From: Tridacna crocea
Lineage: Eukaryota > Mollusca > Bivalvia > Cardiida > Cardiidae
NCBI GenBank assembly: GCA_943736015.1
Contig: OX031063.1
Coordinates: 46,764,672-46,828,671, forward strand
DNA: 64,000 nt
Direction of reading: 5' to 3'
In this document: positions 46,601-58,600 of the stretch, piece by piece
How positions within the stretch are numbered: the stretch's first letter is position 1
How the letters are laid out: each line of letters starts with the position of its first letter
Notes under the pieces: model-generated
What the model was told of the DNA's origin: nothing
What the model saw: only the letters and a program-made list of their open reading frames with translations
The model's database searches: none
Position numbers and translations under genes: made by a program

Positions 46601-49600
46601 TATTTTTGGGGAGCATGGCATATTTTTATTCGTATTTAACTCATTACCAAACGACAAAATTTTAGGTCTGTCCAAACTGAAAGCATTTGCAGACGACAAA
46701 ATAGAAGTGACTAAAAATTTGAAATTTGTTTTCTGATGGGTAGAAAACATTGTGGGAAAAGGAGAAAATGCTGGTGACCAGCATTTTCTCCTTTTCCCAC
46801 AATGTTTTCAAAAGAGGTCTTTCTCAGGGTCGTCATAAGTAGGGATTGTGTGGTGATGGATTCACCCTTTTCCTGCTAAATAACTAAAATTAAATTTTTC
46901 AACTCGATATAAAAAACAAAAATACCGCTGCTTCAAAGTTATGTTTTGGTAAATAATATCTCCTTATCGGATAATGTAGATCAAAGATCAGACTGCACGT
47001 TCTGTGCAGTCTGATCTTAATCTGCACTGTCCGCTAAAGGTCAGCGAGTCGCATTTAGCAGCAGCCAAAGGGTTAAAATGGTAAAAAATGTTGACTGATT
47101 TAGATTGAAATTGTAAATTCTCAATTACCTGGATTATCTCGGGAATCAGTTTTTGTGTTGTTAATTTGATTTCTTTTTTCTTCAGGATTACAGACTGATA
47201 TTCAATATGTCTACAGACTCTGTTGACCCCAAAAATTTGGACATATGCAGGTATGTAGATTCTTTTAAAGCTGTTAGAATGTCTGTATACTTGTGAGATA
47301 GATAGAGGATCTTTGCTTTTTGATCAAAATTTATTTCATCGTGTAAACACCATCAGTTATATTCTCACCCGTGGCTGCGATCTTTAACCGAAAAAAAAAA
47401 AGAACCGAATATTCTATTTATTTATTGCTTTGAATTTTTCCTGGGAGGAAGTTTATCAAAATCCAGTAGATCTACAGGGGTTTTTTTTTCTGAGTTATTC
47501 CCCGTGGCGTACCCCCTTTGCATAGCAACTTATTACAATATTACTTTTAGCGCTAGAAATTAAAGGTAAATGATGTCATATTTCCATCTGGTTATGAGTA
47601 ACGCACATTTTACCCAGGTAACTAGAAACTAAAAATCGGTATTTTCACTGGTCGGAACCATGAAATATCGAAAGATATTTCACCGATATTTCTCGATAAC
47701 GTACCGGAAAGCATGAAATAAGTATAGTTCACTCGGCAGAGGCTATTTGTCTCTCCGTAGAAGACAGTTTCTTTTGTAGAGCCTGTCTATGTGTTTGTCT
47801 GTTTGTCTGTCTCCTTTGGCAAATTTTGGCTTGGAGAAGTATCTCTTTAGATCCTCACTAAAACCAAGATTGTGCGTAAATTCAATTTTGCCTCTTCGAG
47901 TGCTGTACACATAGAATTAAGGTAAAAATTGTTTGTAAAAATTGTAAAAACCCGCTACGTTTTTTTTTTGAAATCTGATAAATGTAAAATTATTGCTTAA
48001 GGTTTGTCTATCCACAGCAGACTGTAAGAAAGGCGTCGTTTTAAATTTTCAAGATGATCTGTGCTAATATAAAAATCTAACAATTGAAAAAAAAGGATTT
48101 AACTGGGTTTTTGTTTTTCTTCTTAACACCGCTTTAAAAAAGAAAAATATATTTCGGTCATTACAGGGCAACTATCCATATCTAGTTGGCATCGAAATAG
48201 AACTCAAAACGTCTTTGTTGAGACAAAGGAAATTAGGAACTTATTGTCAAGTAAACAACGTTAAAATAAGGTTGGAAAGAAATAGGTCTTGTACCAAGGA
48301 TTGTCACAAATGCTCAAAACGAGATGAGGACTTCGTTACTGTAGCTCATGAATACTATTGGTTTTATTATACTGCAAAGAAATTTGTCATGATCTGATTG
48401 GGTAATATGTCCCCATATATTTCATGTACTCATTTTTTTAAACAAAAAAACAGGGTAAAAGTCGTTTACCAAACGTTGGAATGGTAAAAGATTGCCGTAT
48501 AATAAATTCGTTGTATGGTCAGGTGGCAGGGGACTTGGAAACTTGTTCAAGGCTGTGGTGAATCATGTCGCTACCAATAGTCTGTCTTTTACCCATTATC
48601 TGTTCAAAACCGTCTCCCTCACATCTTCATGTGTATTAAAGTAATATAAGTAAGTACTGTAAGTAAATCAACTTTTCACACAAGTCTGACTTTGAACCCT
48701 GAGAAATAAATCGTTTGAAAATACTAGGAAAAGGAAAGAGAAACTGCTGCTAATCAGCAGTTTACACAATGTGTGATAACTTTTCAATCATAAATACATT
48801 TATTTCAAAATTTCTGATAGGTTATCGAGAAATATAGGTGAAATACTGATCGATATTTTATGTTTACGAACAGTGAAAATATCGATTTTTATATTCTGGT
48901 TACCTAGGTAAAATGCGCGTGACTCAAAACCAGATCAGAAATATGACGTCATTTACCTTACATTTCTCGCGGTTGACGTCATTCAAAACACCTCGGTCAA
49001 TTCTACGAATCAAGCCTCGGATGTATGCCGACAGACTACTTCCGGAAGGAACAACAACACCCCCATAACAAGAAATACAATGACGTCATTGTATGACGTC
49101 AACATTCGAAAAATCTCGGCCAATTTTTCGATCCAGCCCAATTTTTCAAGTGCGTAATCAATGCAAGTCCTAAATTCAGCCATTTATGCTGCTATAGTTA
49201 TACTTACCGTCATTCTACAGGATTTGTTGTCATTCGAAATGGTTACTAGATGACATCATTTGGAACATCCCGAGAACTATGTAGTGGGGAGTATCTGTCG
49301 AATAACCGCTTCCGGCGATGCATGTCAAGTTTTTTAACATATTATTCCGTCGGCATACATCCGAGGCCGGATCGAAAGATTGGCCGAGGTGTTCCGAATG
49401 GGTTGACGTAATATTGTAATGCGTTGCTATGCGGAGAGGGTACGCCACGGGGAATAACTGAAAAGAACTGTACTGGATTTTGATAAAGTTCCTCCTAGAA
49501 AGGGATAAAAGCATGAAATAAATATATATTTTTTCTGTTAGAGATCGCCACTCGTGAAAATATTACCGATGGTGTTCACGAGATGAAATAAATTCCGATC

Positions 49601-52600
49601 TTTTAACCGCAAAAAAAGCCCAACAACCAAAAATCCTGTATGTACTTACTAGTCATTTGAACCACATCTAGTTTGTCGCCTGTAAAAAACTTCCGACAAT
49701 TACGAGTTCAAAGTTTCTCGTCTGATACACGGTTAATTCTTTAACAAACGACAGCATTTTAGACTGGTCCAAATTGAAAGCACATGCAGATGACAAAATA
49801 AACCTAACTCAAAAATTGAAATATTTTCTAGCAGGGAAGAAAACATTGTGGGAAAAGGAGAAAATGCTGGTTACCAGCATTTTCTCCTTTTCCCACAATG
49901 TTTTCAAAAGGCTTCTATCTTAGGGTCGTAAATTACAGGGATTGTTTGGTAGAGGGTTAAATGAAGACTGCCAACTATATTCTATGTTTCAGACTGGATG
50001 CAGTGTTCCAACATTTTCCGATGCATAAATTACTGGACAACCCAGGAACGTGGAGTGCCTTGAAATACAAGTAAGTTGGACACAGCTGGCCATCTAAAAT
50101 TACTAATAGTCTTTCGGATGAGACGTTAAACCGAGGTCCCGTGTGACGGTGCTATACACGAGCACGTTAAAGAAGCAGACGACACTTAGGATTGGTTTCG
50201 TACTGTATCTGCACCATCCCCCGTAACAATACTAATAGCTTTCAAGGGGTGTTGCCCATATGGGGAACCGGTGACGACATTAAATAAACGCAAATTCAGT
50301 CAAAAAATTGTGCACTCCCTGTCAGTTTCCCATATGGGGAACCGGTGACGACAACAGATAAACGCAAATTCAGTCAAAAAGTTGTGCACTCCCTGTCAGT
50401 TTCCCATATGGGGAACCGGTGACGACAACAGATAAACGCAAATTCAGTCAAAAAGTTGTGCATTCCCTGTCAGTTTCCCATATTGGGAACCGGTGACGAC
50501 AACAGATAAACGCAAATTCAGTCAAAAAGTTGTGCACTCCCTGTCAGTTTCCCATATGGGGAACCGGTGACGACACTAGATAAACACAAATTCAGTCAAA
50601 AAGTTGTGCACTCCCTGTCAGCTTCCCATATGGGGAACCGGTGACGACAATAGATAAACGCAAATTCAGTCAAAAAGTTGTGCACTCCCTGTTAGTTTCA
50701 TGTCTTCCTTTCTTTACTCTGTTTTGCTCTTTGTTCGGCCTTGTGGCTCATTAGTTAGTGTATTTGGCCTGACGGTTGCGGGTTCTAGACGAATTTTGAC
50801 TTTCCATATGTTGATATATTAAAGAAAGGTAGTCAGTGGCTCGGAAACAAGTCGTGTCAGTACTGGTGTGAGAAAGCAGCGAAATACATGCGCAGGAGCA
50901 CTGACTGCCGTGACTGTTAAAACTACATTAGAATTAGGGTAAAATTTGTTTTGCCTTTAATTCCTCTATCTCACACCGAGAAACTTAGATCTGCAGATCA
51001 CTGCAGCAAACCAGTTCACCAGTATGGCTGATTGAGGAACTTCTTTTTGGCGGGAATTTCTCTTTGACATAAATGTTCTTTATTCCCTATTTCAGGTATG
51101 GACGATTAATTGTGAAAGACAGCAATGATATTGAGTGGATATACGTTATTAAATCAGTGAGTGAAATATTTACTGTATTTTGTATAGAACCCCTTGTGGA
51201 GGGTGTAGATCAAGATCAGATTACGCAGAACTTGCAGTCAGACTTTGGATATATAACCATCTGAGTGCCCCAATTCAATGAAAGTTGACGTCACTGGGAT
51301 CCGACGTCACTGAAATCTTGGTAATACGTGGTAAAACTTGCAGCTTGGCACATAACTTTGATGTTAATCTTGATCGATGCTGCCATTTTGGATGTTTTGT
51401 TGATAGTGTGGTCATGTACATGTATATACGTGGCTCCCGAAAGGGAAACTGTTTTTACGTTGATTTTGCCAGTGTACATAATATACATATTCTGGTATGT
51501 AGTTAACTTTGTTATTAAATCAGAACACGAGGAATTTCTTTGTAGTATAATAAACATATTTATCCTGGTTTCCACCAGTACTAATCTTGGGCTCTGAAAA
51601 CGTCTTGCCTAAAGGGCACTCGCACAAAAAAAAAACAGTGCTTCTAGTGGGGCTTGAACTTGGGGTTTCTCTCATTTGTAGGGAGAGGCTAGAGTATTGA
51701 AACATCTAGAACCTGGCCGCGTAGATGTGAAAGCAAGGAGAAAAAAGATACAAAAACAGATGGAAGAACAGTCACCGTATCACAAACAGAAGAAAATACT
51801 CGATTTTATCGCTGACGGCACAACACGTAAGTGCAGAACAGGATGCGTTGATAGATAGGGTTTCTGCAGTGATCTAAAATATTTGTGACCCATCACGCAA
51901 AAAGGGACCTCTGTGAACTGCGATAGGTGTCAACCCTGGTCAGACTGCGCGAATTGCTCAGGCTGACCAGGGTTGACACGTTTCGCTTGAATGACATTTT
52001 CTGATGAAAAATGATCATTATAGCTTGTTATACAATCATTTTTTGAATTATCAACTTAAACTGACCTGCGCTATCATTGATCTGTTTTCATCTAATTGAT
52101 GTACAGAATTTTCAGATGGTCTGTTTGTGCTTGATGGATTTCATATTGTTTGAGCTGGTAGCTTACTCAACAAAGTAGTATGGTTTTTGCCAGCCAATTA
52201 GATTTTTCATTCTTTTTCTGAATTCTAAAAGTAACTATCTGATTTTCAAGTACGTTCTTTCACAAAGTCTGTCTCGTCCAATCAGATGATCTCTTTCTCG
52301 AATTTGGAACAACTTCAGTACTAGAATAAGATTATGTTAATCAGAACTCAGAAAAAAAGTATTGGTATCATTACTTTATCCACAATTTCGTTGCAGGAAA
52401 ATCTTGCTACTCTCCATCAGTGTATAATCCGGCAACTACCGGACGGAGGGCCACTCTTGCCAAACCAAGACCGGTGACTGACAGACCGAACCGAGAGGAG
52501 ATTAGGATCCGCAGTCAGTCGGCTATGCACAGCCTGAGACGACCTGCAACCTCCAGACCAGATACCAAAGTCAGTCGACCCATGACTACCCATCCTGCAT

Positions 52601-55600
52601 CACGATTAGCACGTGAGGTGGAGACAAGAAATGATTTATATGATGATACTTACCATACAAAAGATGATGCCAAAGATGAAATTATCGCCAATAATAATGA
52701 CGCTTATAACGATGATGACGACAGTGAAAAAGAGAATAAACAGAACAATGGTAATTTATATTGTCGGTTTACTTCAAAAACCTTGTAACTCCAGCTTGAA
52801 ATAAGCTGTAGTTACGAGGTTTTAGAAGTAAACCGACCATAATTATGCTCCTTAAAAAGCGGGTTCTATGTTTCTGCAAAATGGAAATTGTTACAAAAAA
52901 AGTGAAGTAGCTTCATACTCTGTTTTTTTTTAAGCCTATTTTAGCGTACATGCTTGTTTTACGACAACGTATAGTTCTAATGCAGTCATAGGATTGTAGG
53001 GTCCGTATTTACCCACCATTAAAATTATTCTAAATTTAGAAAGTATCAATATTTCTGATTGGCTGAGCCAGATGGTATAGCCGATCACAAATTTTGTTAC
53101 TTTTAAATTTAATTTTTTTTTTTTTGTGAATAACACTTAGTAAGAATGGGTACAAATGGTTAGTGAATAAGGACCCTGTAGAAATCGAATGATAAACTTA
53201 TGTTACAGGAAATAGTGCAGGAGCGGAGAGCGAGAAACCTGATATAAACATTGTACCGGTGGTCAGTGACGTACAGGATCAAAGTAAGTCATTTCTCTTC
53301 TGCCAAGATGTCTGACTGATTGTTTGTTTGTAAGCCGTTTTCAACATTATTAGTTATATCGCTGCAGCCAGTGAACCTATCTATTATGTCATGGAGTTTC
53401 TTTTTCCAGTATTCTGCACAATTTTCCTGATATTGCAAGAAACATTGTCAGAAAAGGATATAGTGCCGTATACCTGTATAGATTCTATTAAAAACCTTTG
53501 AAAAAAATCAAAGCGTTGAATACGCTGATGTGGCATTTGTCATGGAAGCCACTGTGTGAATTAATAATATGAAAGAAAAAGAGAAATATTATTCAAATAT
53601 TGAATTGTGAATCATCTTCCTAAGCAAATTAATACGTCTCCTGTTAAAGGGAGAGTACTGGTGCCTAAATTTGCATTATTTGTGTATTGGTGGTCTCCCT
53701 TCGAACTTTCAAGAGCAGTCCGGAGTTACGTCCTTTGACGGAAGGATGCATGTTGGGCAGAGAAAGAAACCATGTAAATATATTGAATTCAATTAAGTTT
53801 TCACCTGAATACTATGATTTTGAAATATCTTTGGCCGTCAGGGTCTCAGTCCCACCATTACAATAAAATTTTCTACCTGTATATATTCATGCACAAATCA
53901 CATGAGTAGCGTGCAATCATAAGACGAACAAGCCAAAGGACGAACCTGTTTTGGAACGAACAATCCTGGAAGCAAAGCGGTCAGTAGACAAATTTTGTGT
54001 ATATCATTGCGCCGATAGCAGGCTATGAAGAGGTGAAGCTTCTTTCTACCAAAAACAAGTATTTCCACGATTGATGGCCTATTGCAGTTTATTTCAGTAC
54101 GCCATTTCCAATTAGATATCTGAGTGCTATCGTAAAAATCAGATGTCTAGAAAAAATGAGTTTAATTAGGTTTATTTCCTTTAGTTTTGCACAATATACC
54201 ATACGTGGTCTTCAAAATTCAATATTGAACACTTATTATCGATCTTATATTGGCATTGTCTTCTACAAATGCCACAAAAATGTCTTTTTAGATAAGGCCA
54301 AACCAAAATATATGTATAGTTCCGGTTACAAACTTTTAAGAATAATTAGGGTTGGTAGGTCCGACCCTTCAGCAAACACTCCCACATTTCAACGGCACTG
54401 AGATAAAAAAAACTTTCATTCTAAATCTGCGTAGGGAGAACTCATTGACCTTTAGTAGACAGTGTAGACCACGATTAAACTGCACAGAACGTGCAGTCTG
54501 ATCTTTGATCTACAGTCTGATAAAGAGATGTTGTTTTTCCTGAAAGTAAGTTTAAAGTACCAATTTTTCGCAGTGTATATTTTACCGGTCATAAAGTTTA
54601 ATGCAACTTGTGGACTTATTGAGCAGGATGATGGTTAGAATTACTGTTTTAACTCTTTACCAAACGAGCACTTTCTTCTTTTTCCACAATGTTTTCCAAA
54701 GGCTTCTTTCACAAGGGTATTAAAAGTAGGGACTGTGTGATAAAGGGTTAACGACAGTATGTTTTACAGATAAAATAATGATTTCATCCGAACACGCCGG
54801 AGAACAGTCTACAGATAATGAAAACGATCAGCGACCCACTACAGCCAAGTCTAGAGACAGCTCATCAACGTAAGTACCGAGGTATTGTTATATAGCCCCG
54901 TTGTCGCCCTCGTCGCTTTAATATTAATATGACCCATCACGCAAAATGAGACCATCTGGGAATTCTGTACATCAATTAGATGAAAACAGATGAACGATAG
55001 TGCAGGTCAGTTTTAAAGTGATAATTCAAAAATGATTGTATAACAAGGTACAATAACCACTTTTCATACAGAAAATGTCACTAAAGCGAAAAGTATCAAC
55101 CCTGGTCAGCCTGTGCATTTCGCACAGTCTGACCAGGGTTGACACTTTTCGCAGTTCCCAGAAGGTCCTTATTGCGTAATGGGACACATTTTATAGCATA
55201 TCTGTCACTACTGCAGATATTAACTTTAAACTTGTTGTTAGCTTTTAAAAAAGGTAACCAATGCAACAGAGGCAAGAAACCATTCTATTTTTCTTTTTGA
55301 TACAGCTGTGCACCTTTTTCGATTTAGAATTTCCATTGAATATCAAATAATTTCTAAAAGTAACTGCAGCTGAACCTTTTTTCTTTTCATTTCACACAAT
55401 AATAAGACAAGACAAGTAGTTGCAACGTAAAATCCGTCAGGTAAACTCAACCCTTTCCCAAACAAGCCCTGGTTTTTACGGGTCAGGAATAGAGCCTTTT
55501 GAAAACATTGTGGAAAAAGGAGAAAATGGTGGTAACCAGCATTTTCTCCTTTTCCCACAATGTTTTCTACCCCATCATATAGAAAAATCATCTTTTTAGC

Positions 55601-58600
55601 AACTGCTAATTTTTCATCTGGAAAATGCTTTCAGTTTGGTCGAGTCCAAAATTTGCCGTTTGGGAAAGGGTTAAAGAGCAGTAACTAGACCTATAAGGCT
55701 GTCTGGGAAGTGCGTTCTTGATAACTACAATATAGGCGTTTGCGTTGTTGTAAAATGAACTTCAGTTACATGATGGCATTGCTTTTTTTTACCAATCGAT
55801 GTTTTTAAGTCACAGACTTTTCAGGAATGAGATTTTGTGATATTACTGACTCCCTTTGGGAAATACACTTGGGTTTGAACCACAAGCTGATTGCAAGTTC
55901 AATATCGTCGATTTACTTCTAAAACCTCGTAAAAATTGTAGTTACGGGGTGTTTGAAGTAAACCCACGATATGCCAACATGTAGCAGTATTAATGATGCT
56001 GCGTAATGTCGGCTTACTTCCAATACCTCGTAACTACAGCTTTTTTCAAGCTGTAGTTACGAGGTTTTAGAAGTAAACCGACGATATGGTAAAATGCATA
56101 ACCTGAGTGAAAAAGGAAATAGTTCATAAAACTGAACCAGTCTTACTTTGAATTAACATATTTATTTACTTTATAGCTAAACTGTTGCCGTTTTAACTTC
56201 ATTTCAGTAGTAAAGGTCGTGGTCGATCAGCCAAAGATGATGACAGTATGGCCTTACCTCCCTTTGTACAAATAGAAACTTTACATCCGGGTCATACTTT
56301 TGTAAGTTATCTTAAGCTTCAGCTGCTTTCTGTCAAAATAGAATTTATTGCGATACTGTGAAGCTTTATATATCAAGCCAGTTATCATATAAGTGTGCAT
56401 TCAAAAAATCCATTTGTCTAAAATCCGACATGATGTACAGTGGTCCTTGGGTCCTTGGGCATACAAAACAGTAATAGATATCGAAATGTTTCGGTCCAGG
56501 TCAGCTTGCGCCAAGTGCGGCAGGCTGACCTGGATCGATACTTTTCGCAGATGCATTAAACAGTCTTTTCACAGAACAGGGCTTATTTCTAAGTAGTATA
56601 CTAACTTCTAATTTAGAGTACCGAGGTCTACAAATTAGTATGCATCGAAATGAATTGTTTAGACTTAGTTTTTTTTGCATAAACCCCTGCCAGGGTCCGT
56701 ATCCACCAACCATTCTTCAGAGCGTTCTTTGGCTTATTCTTCAGAATTTTCTACATTTGTGAGTAATACAACTGCTGATTGGCTAAACCATTTGGTTTAG
56801 CCAATCAGAAATTGTGTTACTTGCAAATTTAGAAAACCTTGGAGAATAAGACTAACAATACTCTCAAGAATCGTCGGTAAATATGGGCCCTGGAGACATT
56901 TGTTTTTTCTTTGAGATGATATGGTTTAAGGTAAGACTTGTGTAACGGGAAACAGCTATTTCCACTAAAATATCATGCTGCAAAATTAGCTATACATGTT
57001 AATTAAAAAAGATTATTATTAAACTACTTTCACCGATTCATTTTTTTCCCATTTTTTCCTTCTTTGAATTATCATTTATAAATCTAAAACCACTATATTC
57101 TCAATTCAAAAAGAGATAATAATTACTTACCTTTTCAGAAAACTAACAAAAGCATCAAAAATGATTTCAAGATAGACATAAACGGATTTCTGATCCGTTA
57201 GAAATGTGCAAAAATGTTATTTCTGCATAAATCCTTATTTATCCTTATTTATCAACAAATTAGAATTTTGCCCCATGTTCACAGGAAGTGCATTACACAG
57301 GTCTTACCTTAATACTTTAGTGATTTACCCATCACATTCCTGTACCAGTCTTAAAAATTGGTGATTTTTCAATTGCAGGGTTTGCGTTCGTGTTTAGAGC
57401 ATGACGAGAGAGGACCGTCTGTTAGCTTGGTATGTACATATACAGTTTATGTACTCAATTCCAAATAAAATAATGCTAAATCTGCCAAAATCTTGGAAGA
57501 AAATAGACATAAAGATATGGTATGCCACGGGACCACGGGATCGTTTAGAGCTTTACCTGTTATATCAGTGAAACCTTCAAGCTAATATTTAAAACCTCAA
57601 TTTTGCACAAATATCTCCTGATCGGACAGTGCAGATCGAAGACCACACTTCACGTTATATGCAGGCTGATCTTAAACTACACCGTCCGCGAAAGTCCTTA
57701 AGATCATAAAGATCAGCTTGCATACATTCTATCACAGTGATATATATAGGTATTAGGTATTCATTGATACATGAAACATAGATGTGTGGTATCCGTGGTT
57801 GTGAGGTAGAGCATCGGGCTCGAATCGTAAGATCCCGAGTTAGATACTCAGGATCGAGTAACAGGTTTGGGAATTTTCATCGGCCCACACATTCGGCGAG
57901 GGAACTGGTGTAGTTCCCAGGAAGCAGAACCAAGAGGGACGAGTATAAGTTGTAAGGAAGTGTTTCTCAATCGATGTTTTAACTCTTTACCACACAATCC
58001 TTTCCTAACCAAATTTCAATTTTTCAGTCACATTTATTTTGTTGTCTGCAAAATGCTTTCAATTTGGACCAGTCTAATATTTTCTTGTGAGGTAAAGAGT
58101 TAAGATAAAGATGCATCTGTACTCGTTTTCGTCCAGTTTTGTAACTAATTTTATTTTCATTTTATAATCTTATAATCATTCTTGTACCTTCATGCTAAAT
58201 CTTGTGCCTGGTAGTTGCAAGGTTGCACAGTTTACGGTAGATAGAAAATGCAGTTCATTCTATTGTGGGTAGCCAAAGACATAATAACTACAGTTTCCGG
58301 TTTAAATGGAAGACAAGTCCTTGGCATCTCTTTATACTATTCACTATATATCGATTTTTTATCTCCTTTTACACAGCTACCTAGATTCTGCACATTGCAA
58401 AGTTTTAATATAATTTACTCCTGGTTGTAAGGGTCTATCTTCAAAGTAACATACATGTGATTACTTTTGAAAGTCATCCTACTAAGCAAATGAATACCTT
58501 TCTGGTTGAAGGGAGAGTACTCCTGATAACGTCAGGATTTTTATGTATTGGTGGTCTCTCTTTAATCATAGGGGGGTTGTAGTCAGGAGTAACGTTCCTT

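Noticed and set aside
50255..50698. CRISPR-like array
   Set aside because: Direct 74-bp units have no unique spacers and the setting is a eukaryotic intron.
52751..52788. Read-through end of exon 14
   Set aside because: The open frame continues past the donor into a family F hairpin; the donor at 52751 keeps phase with exon 15.
57786..57860. tRNA-like sequence GGTTGTGAGGTAGAGCATCG
   Set aside because: Possible SINE head, but no body or tail of a known family follows and the B-box is weak.
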